64,000 bases of DNA from Rhodospirillales bacterium 70-18 (GCA_001899585.1 MKWE01000051.1:140991-204990), one strand, 5' to 3'; positions 16,676-25,573 are shown, numbered from the stretch's first letter. Numbers and translations: made by a program. The notes: generated by a model not told the origin, from the letters alone.

Positions 16676-17876
16676 AGCACCTTCCGGACGCGATGCCCTG
16701 ATCACCGGGATCGGCCTGGTCTCCTCGCTTGGCGAGGGGATCGAGGCGCACCGGGCCGCGTTGTCGCGGCCCGGCCCGTGCCGCCCGGTGGTGGACGCGG
16801 CCGGCTTCGCGCCCTGGCCGGTGCACCCGATGGTGGCGCTGGAATACGACCGCCAGATCCCCCGGCGCGGCGACCAGCGGCAGATGGAGCAGTGGCAGCG
16901 CATCGGCACCTACGCGGCCGGGCTGGCGCTGGAGTCGGCGGGGGTGAAAGGCGATGCCGGGCTGCTCGACCGGACGCACATGGTGGTGGCCGCCGGCGGC
17001 GGCGAGCGCGACTATGCGGTGGACGCCGCCATCCTGTCCGGCATGGCCGCCGCGCCCGACCCGGACGTGTTCCTGAACGAACGCCTGATGAGCGACCTGC
17101 GGCCGACCCTGTTCCTGGCGCAGCTCTCCAACCTGCTGGCCGGCAACATCTCGGTGGTGCATGGCGTGGTCGGCTCGTCGCGCACCTTCATGGGCGAGGA
17201 GGCGGCGGGGGCGGATGCGGTGCGGATCGCCTGCGCCCGGATCGCGGCGGGGCAGGGCGAGTTGTTCCTGGTCGGCGGCTCCTACAACGCGCAGCGGCCG
17301 GACATCCTGCTGCAGTACGAAATGGGCGGCCTGCTGTGGAAGCGGGAGTTCGCCGGGGTATGGAGCCGCCAGCCGGCCGGCGGCGGCATGGTGATGGGCT
17401 CGCTCGGCTGCTTCCTGGTGATCGAGAGCCGGGCCCATGCGCGGGCGCGCGGCGCGGTGGCGCATGCGCGCATCGGCGCCATCGCCACCGACCGCTGCGG
17501 CCGCGCGCCGGGCGCCGCGGCCGCCACGGCGGCGCGGCAATGGGCGGGGCTGCGGCCACGGGTGGACGGCGCGGCGGCGGCCGTGCTCTCGGGAGCGAGC
17601 GGCGCGGCGGCGGCCACCGTGCAGGAGCGGGCGTTCCTGAGCGGGCTCGGCCTGCCGGTGCGCGCCACCGCCAGCGTGCTGGGCCATTCGATGGAGCCGT
17701 CCTTCATCGCCAACCTTGCGCTGGCCGCCGACGTGGTGGGCCAGGGGCGCCTGTTCGCCCCGCTGGACCCGGGTGAGATGGAGGCGCCGGCCGGCGGGCC
17801 GGTGGCGCAGGTGGTGGTGACCTCCTGGGGGCATTGGCGGGGCGAGTGCATGGCGCTGGTCGAGCCGCCCGACTGA
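16668..17876 (+). CDS. fabF2XL: FabF2XL: beta-ketoacyl-ACP synthase homologue lacking the active-site cysteine
   Basis: A 402-residue thiolase-fold protein. Where condensing enzymes have TAC-S-S/A, this one reads HGVVGSSRTF, so the nucleophilic Cys is replaced (G169). The first catalytic histidine motif (NAHGT) is also missing, while GHSMEPS retains the second. It therefore resembles a chain-length-factor partner rather than an active synthase. The likely partner is FabF1XL, encoded next. The start overlaps the end of fabZXL by 8 bases. The name follows the position in the rhizobial cluster. Confidence 0.85.
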   Translation: MREAPSGRDALITGIGLVSSLGEGIEAHRAALSRPGPCRPVVDAAGFAPWPVHPMVALEYDRQIPRRGDQRQMEQWQRIGTYAAGLALESAGVKGDAGLLDRTHMVVAAGGGERDYAVDAAILSGMAAAPDPDVFLNERLMSDLRPTLFLAQLSNLLAGNISVVHGVVGSSRTFMGEEAAGADAVRIACARIAAGQGELFLVGGSYNAQRPDILLQYEMGGLLWKREFAGVWSRQPAGGGMVMGSLGCFLVIESRAHARARGAVAHARIGAIATDRCGRAPGAAAATAARQWAGLRPRVDGAAAAVLSGASGAAAATVQERAFLSGLGLPVRATASVLGHSMEPSFIANLALAADVVGQGRLFAPLDPGEMEAPAGGPVAQVVVTSWGHWRGECMALVEPPD

Positions 17877-17909
17877 TGACGAACAGGATGAAGCTGGGGG
17901 GCAACGGCG

Positions 17910-19193
17910 ATGGGCGCGGCTGATCTGGACCCGCAGGGCCGGCCGGTGGTGGTCGTTACCGGCATGGGACTGCTGACCTCGCTGGGCGAGGGCGTCGCGG
18001 AGAACTGGCGCAGGCTCGTCGCCGGCCAGAGCGGCATCCGCCGGATCACCCGCTTTCCGCTGGGAGGCCTGCGCACCACCATCGCCGGCACCGTGGATTT
18101 CGTGCCGGCAGAGCCGCTCTGCGCGCCGGAACTGTCCGAACGCATGGCCGAGCGCGTCTGCGAGGAGGCGGTGGCCGAGGCGCGGATCGGCGCGCGCGCC
18201 GACTTCCCAGGGCCGCTGTTCCTGGCGCTGCCGCCGGTGGAGCTGGAATGGCCGCAGCGGCGGGCGCTGGCGGCGGCGGCCGGGGCCAATGCGGCGGTGA
18301 GCTACGACGACCTGCTGGCCGCCGCCGGCACCGGGGCCTTCACCGATGTCTACGAGCGGTTCCTGTTCGGCTCGGTGGCCGAGAACCTGGCGGTGCGGTT
18401 CGGCACCAAGGGCTCGCCGGTGGCCATCTCCACCGCCTGTGCCTCCGGCGCCACCGCGATCCAGCTCGCCGTGGAGGCGATCCGCCGGGGCGAGACGGCG
18501 GCGGCGCTGTGCGTCGGCACCGATGCGTCGGTGAACCCGGAATCGCTGATCCGCTTTTCGCTGCTCTCGGCGCTGTCCACGCGCAACGACCCGCCGGAGG
18601 CCGCCTCGCGCCCGTTCTCCAAGGACCGCGACGGCTTCGTGATGGCCGAGGGGGCGGCCGCCCTGGTCCTGGAGAGCCTGGCCGCCGCCCGCGCCCGTGG
18701 CGCCCGCGTGCTGGGCGTGGTGGAGGGCTGCGGGGAGAAGGCGGATTCGTTCCACCGCACCCGCTCCAACCCCGATGGCCGGCCGATCATCGCCTGCCTG
18801 CGCAACGCGCTGGCCGACGCCGGCATCACCCCGGACGACGTGGACTACATCAACGCCCACGGCACCAGCACGCCGGAGAACGACCGGATGGAGTGGCAAT
18901 GCGTGTCCGCCGTGTTCGGCGAACGCGCCGGGCGCATTCCAATCTCGTCCACCAAGTCGATGATCGGCCATACGCTGACCGCCGCCGGCACGATCGAGGC
19001 GGTGGTGTCGCTGCTGACCCTGCGCCACCAGTGCATCCCGCCCACGATCAACTACGCCACGCCCGATCCGGCGCTGCCGGTGGACTGCGTGCCCAACGTG
19101 GCACGCGACGCGCGGATGGGCCGGGCGATCTCCAACTCCTTCGGCTTCGGCGGGCAGAATGTCTGCCTGGTGCTGAAGCCCGCGCCCGGCTGA
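17910..19193 (+). CDS. fabF1XL: FabF1XL: beta-ketoacyl-ACP synthase II type
   Basis: A 427-residue condensing enzyme with the full Cys-His-His set: C177 in STACASG, H317 in NAHGTST and H354 in IGHTL. It elongates acyl-AcpXL by two carbons with malonyl-ACP. A GGGGGG ribosome site precedes the ATG. It follows fabF2XL by 33 bases and precedes an SDR gene by 4. The intact site here and the degenerate site next door suggest a heterodimer in which only this subunit condenses. Confidence 0.92.
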   Translation: MGAADLDPQGRPVVVVTGMGLLTSLGEGVAENWRRLVAGQSGIRRITRFPLGGLRTTIAGTVDFVPAEPLCAPELSERMAERVCEEAVAEARIGARADFPGPLFLALPPVELEWPQRRALAAAAGANAAVSYDDLLAAAGTGAFTDVYERFLFGSVAENLAVRFGTKGSPVAISTACASGATAIQLAVEAIRRGETAAALCVGTDASVNPESLIRFSLLSALSTRNDPPEAASRPFSKDRDGFVMAEGAAALVLESLAAARARGARVLGVVEGCGEKADSFHRTRSNPDGRPIIACLRNALADAGITPDDVDYINAHGTSTPENDRMEWQCVSAVFGERAGRIPISSTKSMIGHTLTAAGTIEAVVSLLTLRHQCIPPTINYATPDPALPVDCVPNVARDARMGRAISNSFGFGGQNVCLVLKPAPG

Positions 19194-19197
19194 GGCG

Positions 19198-19953
19198 ATG
19201 GCGGGCCATGCACTGGTGGTCGGCGGCGCGCGCGGCATCGGCGCCGCCGTGGTGGCGGCCCTGGCCGAGGCCGGCATGGATGTCACCTTCACCTACCGCT
19301 CCGACGCCGCGGCCGCCGCGGCGCAGGCGGCGGCGCTGGCGCGGCGCCACCCCGCCGGCCGATTCGCCGCCGCACCGCTGGACCTCGCCGAGCGCGGCGC
19401 GGTGGAGGCGTTCGCCGCCGCGCTGGAGGACGGCCCCGCCCTGGCCGCCCTGGTGGGCGTCGCCGGCGCCACCTACGACGCGCTGGCGGCGACCATGGAC
19501 CAGGACCGCGCTGAGCGGCTCATGCAGGTGAACCTGTGGTCATTCACCCGCATCGCCCGCGCCGTGGTGCGGCCGATGACCCGGGCGCGGGCCGGGCGGA
19601 TCGTGGCGATCGGCTCCGTGCTGGGCCAGCAGGCCAGCCCCGGCAGCGCCGCCTATGCCGCCTCGAAGGCGGCCCTGCTCGCCTATCTGCGCACCCTGGC
19701 GATCGAGACGGCGCGCCGGGGCGTCACCGTCAACTGCGTGGCGCCCGGCTTCGTGGATACCGCGATGATGGCGCCGTTCGCCGCCCACCGCGCGGCCACC
19801 GAGCAGCGCATTCCGGCCGGCCGCTTCGCCAGCCCCGCCGAAATCGCCGCGGTGGTGGCCTTCCTGCTCTCGCCCGCCGCCAGCTACGTCACCGGCGCCG
19901 TCATCCCGGTGGATGGCGGGCTGGGCGCTTCCATCGGCGTGTCCCGCGGTTGA
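19198..19953 (+). CDS. FabG-like 3-oxoacyl-ACP reductase within the VLCFA cluster
   Basis: A 251-residue SDR with GGARGIG cofactor loop (9-15), Tyr153 and Lys157 in AAYAASKAAL, and the C-terminal DGG. All catalytic residues are present. It probably reduces 3-oxoacyl-AcpXL with NADPH. The rhizobial acpXL cluster as I know it (acpXL, fabZXL, fabF2XL, fabF1XL, adh, lpxXL) has no ketoreductase at this spot, so this is an added dedicated enzyme. It starts 4 bases after fabF1XL, so it is clearly in the same transcript. Confidence 0.88.
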   Translation: MAGHALVVGGARGIGAAVVAALAEAGMDVTFTYRSDAAAAAAQAAALARRHPAGRFAAAPLDLAERGAVEAFAAALEDGPALAALVGVAGATYDALAATMDQDRAERLMQVNLWSFTRIARAVVRPMTRARAGRIVAIGSVLGQQASPGSAAYAASKAALLAYLRTLAIETARRGVTVNCVAPGFVDTAMMAPFAAHRAATEQRIPAGRFASPAEIAAVVAFLLSPAASYVTGAVIPVDGGLGASIGVSRG

Positions 19954-19987
19954 GGCCGGGGGGCTGCGTGTTCCAGGGGTTCCTGCC

Positions 19988-21019
19988 ATGTCGATGATGC
20001 GCGCGCTGCAACTCTTCGCCGAACGCGACCTGCGGCTGGTCGCCCTGCCGCCGCCGTCGCCGCCGGCCGCCGGCGAGGTGCTGCTGCGCATCCGCCATGT
20101 CGGCCTGAACCATATCGACGTGTGGGGCTGGCGCGGCATGGCCTTCGCCAAACGCAAGATGCCCTTCACCGTCACCACCGAGGCGGTCGGCGAAATCGTC
20201 GCAGTGGGGCCCGGCGTGTCCGGCCTCGCCGTGGGCCAGCGCGTGGTGCCGTTCGGCGCGATCACCTGCGGCGTCTGCCGCGCCTGCCGCGAGGGGCGGG
20301 ACAATCTGTGCGAGGCCATCGCCGGCATTCGCGGCTTCCATATCGACGGCTTCGCCCAGGAGCTGACCAACCACCCCGCCCGCCTGCTGATCCCGGTGCC
20401 CGACGGCGTGGCCTTGCGCGACGCCGCCTGCGCCGCGGTGGCCTATGGCACCGTGGAGCACATGCTGTTCGACAACGCGAAGCTGGAGCCCGGCGAGAGC
20501 ATCCTGGTCCATGCCGGCGGCTCGGGCATCGGCAGCATCGCCATCCGCGTCGCCAAGTCGCTCGGCTGCATGGTGATCACCACGGTCGGCAGCGACGACA
20601 AGATGGAAAAGGCGCGCGCGCTCGGCGCCGACCACGTCATCAATTACCGCACCGACCGGTTCGAGGGCGTGGTTCGCCGCATCACCGCCAAGAAGGGCGT
20701 GGACGTGGTGTTCGAGCATGTCGGCGCCGACACCTGGAGCGGCTCGCTGCTGTCCTTGCGGCGCGGCGGGCGGCTGGTCACCTGCGGCGCCACCTCCGGC
20801 GCCTCGGGCAGCATCAACCTGATGCAACTGTTCCAGCAGCAATACCGCATCTTCGGCTCGTTCGGCGCCTCCAAGCGCAACATCGCCGCCGCCCTGGCGC
20901 GCATGGCCACCGGCGTGCTGCCGGTGATCGACAGCGAATACACGCTGGAGACCTTCCGCGACGCCCTGGGGCGGATGGAGCGGCGGGAGGTGTTCGGCAA
21001 GATGGTGGTGGGGCTGTAG
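19988..21019 (+). CDS. Zinc-binding alcohol dehydrogenase-like protein (Adh-XL type)
   Basis: A 343-residue medium-chain dehydrogenase. Four cysteines C94, C97, C100 and C108 form the structural zinc lobe; the nucleotide loop GGSGIGSIA is intact. The usual first catalytic-zinc Cys is not seen (GLNHIDVWGW), so the catalytic metal is doubtful and it may work as an enoyl reductase-like NADPH enzyme. In rhizobia the homologue sits between fabF1XL and lpxXL and is needed for VLCFA; enoyl-AcpXL reduction is the logical missing step. The ATG at 19988 follows an AGGGG. Confidence 0.85.
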   Translation: MSMMRALQLFAERDLRLVALPPPSPPAAGEVLLRIRHVGLNHIDVWGWRGMAFAKRKMPFTVTTEAVGEIVAVGPGVSGLAVGQRVVPFGAITCGVCRACREGRDNLCEAIAGIRGFHIDGFAQELTNHPARLLIPVPDGVALRDAACAAVAYGTVEHMLFDNAKLEPGESILVHAGGSGIGSIAIRVAKSLGCMVITTVGSDDKMEKARALGADHVINYRTDRFEGVVRRITAKKGVDVVFEHVGADTWSGSLLSLRRGGRLVTCGATSGASGSINLMQLFQQQYRIFGSFGASKRNIAAALARMATGVLPVIDSEYTLETFRDALGRMERREVFGKMVVGL

Positions 21020-21022
21020 CCG

Positions 21023-21913
21023 ATGGGCCGGCTGTCGCGGCTGACGGCGCCGCTGGTCGGCGTGCTGGTGGGCGGCCTGTTCGCGCTGGCGCGCCGCGCC
21101 GGCCCCGACCGGGCGGCCGATGCCTGCGCCTGGCTGGCCCGCCATGTCGGCCCGCGCCTGCGCGAGCACCGGATCGGCCAGGCCCAGCTGCGGGCCGCCT
21201 TTCCCGACAAGGACGAGGCCTGGATCGCGGCGACGCTGCTGGGCGGCTGGGACAATCTCGGCCGCGTCGCCGGCGAATATGTCCATCTGGGCCGGCTGTG
21301 GGACTACGACCCCGACCATCCCGACGCCGGGCGGATCGTCACCGATGCCGGCCCCGCCCTGGCCGAGATGCGCGACGACGGCAAGCCGGCGCTGCTGTTC
21401 GCGGCCCATCTGGCCAACTGGGAATTGCCGGCGGTGGCGGCGGCGGCGCACGGGCTGCCGGCGGCGGTGGTCTACCGCATGCCGAACAACCGCTCGGTCG
21501 CCACCCGCATCATGGCGATCCGCGCCGGGCTGATGGGCCGGCTGATCCGCAGCCGGCGCGAGGCGGTGTTCGAAATGGCGACCGCGCTGGAACACGGCGA
21601 GCACCTGGGCATGCTGGTGGACCAGCACTGGTCGCGCGGCGTCGATATCACCTTCTTCGGCCGCGCCTGCAAGGCGAACCCGACGCTGGCGCGGCTGGCG
21701 CGGCAATTCGACTGCCCGGTCTACGGGGTGCGGATGATCCGCCTGCCTGGCCGCCGGTTCCGCCTGTCCACCGTGGGACCGCTGACCCTGCCGCGCGACA
21801 CGGCCGGACAGGTGGACGTGGCCGGAACGACGCAGCTGATCGCCACGGTGGTCGAGGGATGGGTGCGCGAACACCCCGAGCAGTGGCTGTGGTTCCACCG
21901 GCGCTGGCGGTAA
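21023..21913 (+). CDS. lpxXL: Lipid A very-long-chain acyltransferase LpxXL
   Basis: A 296-residue LpxL/HtrB-family acyltransferase. The catalytic HX4E motif is H129-LANW-E134. A hydrophobic N-terminal segment anchors it in the inner membrane. It moves the VLCFA from AcpXL to a secondary position on Kdo2-lipid A. It begins 3 bases after the dehydrogenase stop and closes the cluster. General LpxL/LpxM enzymes share the motif; the XL assignment comes from the operon. Confidence 0.9.
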   Translation: MGRLSRLTAPLVGVLVGGLFALARRAGPDRAADACAWLARHVGPRLREHRIGQAQLRAAFPDKDEAWIAATLLGGWDNLGRVAGEYVHLGRLWDYDPDHPDAGRIVTDAGPALAEMRDDGKPALLFAAHLANWELPAVAAAAHGLPAAVVYRMPNNRSVATRIMAIRAGLMGRLIRSRREAVFEMATALEHGEHLGMLVDQHWSRGVDITFFGRACKANPTLARLARQFDCPVYGVRMIRLPGRRFRLSTVGPLTLPRDTAGQVDVAGTTQLIATVVEGWVREHPEQWLWFHRRWR

Positions 21914-21961
21914 CGAAACACAGCCGCCTGCCGTGAAGGCGCCGCTGCCGGCCAGTCCGCA

Positions 21962-22462
21962 TCAACCCGCCGGCAGCACCCGGATCGCGGTCAGCCCTTC
22001 CGCCAGCAGCGCCAACAGGTCCGCGCGCGGCAGCGCCACGCAGCCCTCGGTGGGCGCGAAATCCGGCCGGGCGACGTGCAGGAAAATCGCCGAGCCGGCC
22101 CCGCGCACCACCGGCGCGTCGTTCCAGCCGAGCACGCCGATCACGTCGTACACCTCGTCGCGCCGCCATAATTCCTCGTGCCGCGCCGGATAAGGCAGCC
22201 GCACCGGGCGGTTATAGGCGGCGTCGGCGGGGTCGTCGCACCAGCCATCGGCCTCCGCCAGCGGCTCACGCGGCAGGGCGGTGCGGGGGATCGCCAGCCG
22301 GTCGGCGCGGTAGAGCACCCGGCGCAGCGGCAGCAGTCCCGCCGGGGTGGCACCATCGCCTTCCGCCTTGTGCACGCGCACGCCGCCGCGCCCGAGCGCC
22401 GCGCGCAGCACGCGGCCCTGGAACACCAGCCGGCCATCCGGCTGCACGACCGCCTCGGCCAT
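21962..22462 (-). CDS. L,D-transpeptidase (YkuD fold)
   Basis: A 166-residue YkuD-domain protein. H129 (IFLHV) and C141 in TEGCVAL correspond to the catalytic His and Cys that attack the meso-DAP bond of peptidoglycan stems. No clear signal peptide is seen, as in some short alphaproteobacterial members. The ATG at 22462 lies 4 bases after the ribA stop; a TTG upstream is less likely. Cotranscription with ribA is probable from spacing but not functionally obvious. It converges with lpxXL. Confidence 0.85.
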   Translation of the reverse strand: MAEAVVQPDGRLVFQGRVLRAALGRGGVRVHKAEGDGATPAGLLPLRRVLYRADRLAIPRTALPREPLAEADGWCDDPADAAYNRPVRLPYPARHEELWRRDEVYDVIGVLGWNDAPVVRGAGSAIFLHVARPDFAPTEGCVALPRADLLALLAEGLTAIRVLPAG

Positions 22463-22466
22463 GCGG

Positions 22467-23654
22467 TCAGTCAAGCAGGTGGCCGAAGCGTTCGGCCTTG
22501 GTGGCGAGGTAATGGTCGTTCACCCCGTTCGGCGCGAAGGCGTGCTGCTCGCGGCTCACCACGTTGATGCCGCAGGCGGTCATGGCGGCAACCTTGTCGG
22601 GGTTGTTGGTCAGCAGCCGGATGGCGCCGATGCCCAGCGCGTGCAGCATGGTGGCGGCGACGAGGAAATTGCGCTCGTCGGCGCCCCAGCCGAGCGCGCG
22701 GTTGGCGTCCAGCGTGTCGAGCCCGCGATCCTGCATGGCATAGGCGCGCAGCTTGTTGACCAGCCCGATGCCGCGGCCTTCCTGGGCCAGGTACAGCAGG
22801 ACGCCGGAGCCGTCCGCCGCCATGCGCTGGATCGCCCCGCGCAACTGCGGCCCGCAATCGCAGCGCAGGCTGCCGAGCAGGTCGCCGGTGAAGCATTCCG
22901 AGTGCAGCCGGGTCAGCGGCGCCTCGGCGGCGTCCGGCCGGCCGACCAGGATGGCCAGGTGCTCGATGCCCGAATCGGGGGCGCGAAACGCCACCACGCG
23001 GGCGTCGGGCGCGCCGTCCAGCGGCACCTGCGCCTCGGCCACCCGCACCAGTCCGGCGGCGGCGACGATGGGATAGGCCAGCACCTCCTCCACCGGCACC
23101 GTCAGCAGATGCAGGATGGCAGCGCGCGCGGCGGCGTCGGCGCGCAGCGGCGCCGCCAGCGCCGCCGGCAGCAGCCGGGCCAGCTTCACCAGCGCCAGCG
23201 CCGCCTGGGCGTCGGCTGGGCAATGCGCGGCAAGCTGGGGTTCCTCGGGCAGCAATTGCTCGGCTGTCGGGTCGGCCAGACCCATCAGCACGGTGGGATC
23301 GAGCAGCGCCGAGGTCATCTGCAGCGCCACCGCCGGCACGTTCGGCCCAACCGGGCGGCGCAGCACGGCGGCGGTGCGCACCGGGGCCAACAGCAGCAGC
23401 GGCGGACCCTCGGCCAGGGCGGCGAACTCCGCCAGACCGCGCGCCCCTGCCGTCTCGGCCGGCAGCAGCACCAGCGACTCGGCGCCCAGCAGCAGCACCG
23501 GCGTGCCCCGCCGCAGGTCGGCGGCCGCCCGATGCACGTCGCGCAGCCGCATCACCGCCGGGTCGGGGGTCGGCGCAGCCCCAGCTGCCGGTGCCACGGC
23601 GTCGGCGGGCTCGGCCGGCGTTCGGTCGGCATCGCGCAGGTGGGGGTTGGTCAT
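22467..23654 (-). CDS. ribA: GTP cyclohydrolase II with degenerate N-terminal domain
   Basis: A 395-residue protein. The C-terminal half has the RibA zinc cysteines C254, C265 and C267 (HSECFTGD..., RCDCGPQ) and the QEGRGIGL...N motif for GTP ring opening, the first committed riboflavin step. The N-terminal ~195 residues align in position with the DHBP synthase half of RibBA but lack its acidic and RGH motifs, so that activity is presumably lost. No FMN riboswitch is visible upstream. Its stop precedes the L,D-transpeptidase start by 4 bases. Confidence 0.9.
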   Translation of the reverse strand: MTNPHLRDADRTPAEPADAVAPAAGAAPTPDPAVMRLRDVHRAAADLRRGTPVLLLGAESLVLLPAETAGARGLAEFAALAEGPPLLLLAPVRTAAVLRRPVGPNVPAVALQMTSALLDPTVLMGLADPTAEQLLPEEPQLAAHCPADAQAALALVKLARLLPAALAAPLRADAAARAAILHLLTVPVEEVLAYPIVAAAGLVRVAEAQVPLDGAPDARVVAFRAPDSGIEHLAILVGRPDAAEAPLTRLHSECFTGDLLGSLRCDCGPQLRGAIQRMAADGSGVLLYLAQEGRGIGLVNKLRAYAMQDRGLDTLDANRALGWGADERNFLVAATMLHALGIGAIRLLTNNPDKVAAMTACGINVVSREQHAFAPNGVNDHYLATKAERFGHLLD

Positions 23655-23741
23655 CAGGGGTACCAGAACTCCGTGTTTCGCGTCTGCACTCTATTTATGG
23701 CGGAATTCCAGCTTTCCGAGTCCGATATGGCAAATTCCCAC

Positions 23742-23773
23742 CCCCGGGCGGGGCGGGGCGGGGCAGGGCAGGG
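23742..23773 (+). other. G-rich tract with G-quadruplex potential
   Basis: Six consecutive runs of three or four G separated by single C or CA (GGGCGGGGCGGGGCGGGG followed by CAGGGCAGGG) lie in the 296-base space between ribA and the response-regulator gene. The rest of that space is moderately AT-leaning (TTGTGAACGTATTGATGG) and probably holds divergent promoters. Confidence 0.5.
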
Positions 23774-23950
23774 TGGCGTACGCCGGTGTGCCACGAGATT
23801 GTGAACGTATTGATGGACGCGCGCCATGGATGCACGATACCACACCACATACGCGTTTTTCGTCCCCGGCCGGCCCGGGGGGCGGAGGCGGCAAGGCAGC
23901 GGCGGCGGTCCGAACGGGCCGGCGCCGAATGAGCGCGAAGGAATGAGTGC

Positions 23951-24667
23951 ATGGCAGGCGAGCGGCCAATCCTGGTTGTGGACGACGACGACACGCTGCG
24001 CGCGATGCTGCTGGAGCAACTCACCGTGGACGGGGAGTTCGCCGCCCATGAGGTGGCGACCGCGCGCGAGGCGGAGGCCCGCATCACCGGCGGCAGCGAA
24101 CGCTATGACGCCATCATCCTGGACATCGGCCTGCCCGATGGCGACGGCCGCGACCTGTGCGCACGGCTGCGCCGCCACGGGGTGAAGGTGCCGATCATCA
24201 TCCTGACCGGCTCGGACGAGGAGGCGGACGTGGTGCGCGGCCTCGATTCGGGCGCCAACGACTATATCGCCAAGCCGTTCCGCATGGCCGAGCTGCTGGC
24301 GCGGCTACGCGCCCAGCTGCGCATCTTCGAGAACAGCGAGGACGCGGTGTTCTCGATCGGCCCCTACACCTTCCGGCCGTCCGCCAAGCTGCTGCACGAC
24401 CCGGCGCGCAACCGCAAGATCCGCCTGACCGAGAAGGAGGCGGCGATCCTGAAATACCTCTACCGCGCCGGCACCCGCGCGGTGGCCCGCCAGGTGCTGC
24501 TGAACGAGGTGTGGGGCTACAACAGCGCGGTGACCACCCATACGCTGGAAACCCACATCTACCGCCTGCGCCAGAAGATCGAGCCGGACCCGGCCAATGC
24601 GCGGCTGCTGATCACCGAGGGCGGCGGCTACCGGCTGGACCCGCTCGGCGTGTCGGCGACGGTCTGA
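23951..24667 (+). CDS. OmpR/PhoB-family response regulator
   Basis: A 238-residue regulator. The receiver has the acidic cluster DDDD (11-14), phospho-acceptor D58 in ILDIGLPDG and K108 in YIAKPF. The C-terminal winged helix (about 132-232) includes LTEKEAAILKYL and THTLETHIYRLRQKIE. A GAAGGA ribosome site lies 8 bases before the ATG. No kinase gene is adjacent, so it is an orphan here. The nearest sensor in the window (11878-13629) is 10 kb away and has its own receiver. Confidence 0.9.
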   Translation: MAGERPILVVDDDDTLRAMLLEQLTVDGEFAAHEVATAREAEARITGGSERYDAIILDIGLPDGDGRDLCARLRRHGVKVPIIILTGSDEEADVVRGLDSGANDYIAKPFRMAELLARLRAQLRIFENSEDAVFSIGPYTFRPSAKLLHDPARNRKIRLTEKEAAILKYLYRAGTRAVARQVLLNEVWGYNSAVTTHTLETHIYRLRQKIEPDPANARLLITEGGGYRLDPLGVSATV

Positions 24668-24739
24668 GTCAGCCGCCGGAGAACTCTACCCATCCAGGCA
24701 GGTAGCGGGGCGCTCCTTCGCACCCCGGCCCTGCGCCCC

Positions 24740-25573
24740 TCACCCGGCCTGCTGGCGCGCCCGCAGGCTGCGGCGGCGCAGCCACTCCACGGTGGCCACC
24801 AGCAGCACCGCGGTGACGATCATCACCACCGAGGCCGCCGCGATCACCGGCGAGATGTTCTCCCGGATGCCGGAGAACATCTCGCGCGGAATGGTGCGCT
24901 GCTGCGGGGCGGCCAGGAAGATCACCGTCACCACCTCGTCGAACGAGGCGGCGAAGGCGAACAGCGCGCCGGTCAGCACACCGGGCAGCACGATCGGCAG
25001 CATGACACGGCGGAACGCCACCAGCGGCGAGGCGCCCAGCCCGGAGGCCGCGCGCATCAGCGTATGGTCGAAATTGGCCAGCGCGGCACCCACCGTCACC
25101 ACCACGAACGGGCTGCCGAGGGCGGCATGGGCCAGCACGATGCCGGTATAGGTCTGCGTCAGCCCCATGCGCGCGAAGAAGAAGTACAGCCCCACCGCGT
25201 AGATCACGATCGGCACGATCAGCGGCGACAGCAGCACGGCGGTGACGAATTTCTTGCCGCGGAAATTCGCCCGCGCCAGCCCGATCGCCGCCAGCGTTCC
25301 CAGCACCGTGGCGATGCTGGCCGCCGTCGCGCCGATGGCGAAGCTGTTGCGGATGGCCAGGGCCCACCGCTCGGAGGCGAAGAACGTCTCGAACCAGCGC
25401 AGCGAGAACCCTCGGATGGGGTAGACCAGGAACTGCCCGTCGCTGACCGACAGCGGCAGGATGGCCAGCAGCGGGGCGATCAGGAACAGCGCCACCAGCG
25501 CCGCCACCACCGCCAGCGTCACCCCGGCCACGCGCTCGATCGGGGTGCGCGGCATGCCCGTCCGCGCGCTCAT
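24740..25573 (-). CDS. ABC transporter permease, PotC-like (polyamine/amine type)
   Basis: A 277-residue inner-membrane permease with about six hydrophobic helices. The EAA loop GASPLVAFRRVMLPIVLPG contacts the ATPase. Order and similarity place it as the second permease of a spermidine/putrescine-class importer. Its ATG overlaps the upstream permease stop by 4 bases, so the two are coupled. It is last in the minus-strand transport operon. Confidence 0.9.
   Translation of the reverse strand: MSARTGMPRTPIERVAGVTLAVVAALVALFLIAPLLAILPLSVSDGQFLVYPIRGFSLRWFETFFASERWALAIRNSFAIGATAASIATVLGTLAAIGLARANFRGKKFVTAVLLSPLIVPIVIYAVGLYFFFARMGLTQTYTGIVLAHAALGSPFVVVTVGAALANFDHTLMRAASGLGASPLVAFRRVMLPIVLPGVLTGALFAFAASFDEVVTVIFLAAPQQRTIPREMFSGIRENISPVIAAASVVMIVTAVLLVATVEWLRRRSLRARQQAG

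Noticed and set aside
15750-19292. A ~1180-codon minus-strand open frame across the acpXL cluster
   Set aside because: It is antisense to five recognisable fatty-acid genes, and its composition is low-complexity with no domain.
23655-23950. FMN riboswitch upstream of ribA
   Set aside because: No RFN-element consensus was seen; the space has a G-rich tract and AT-leaning promoter-like sequence only.
24668-24739. Terminator between the response regulator and permease genes
   Set aside because: Only a weak GGGGCG/CACCCC pairing is seen, without a T-run on either strand.
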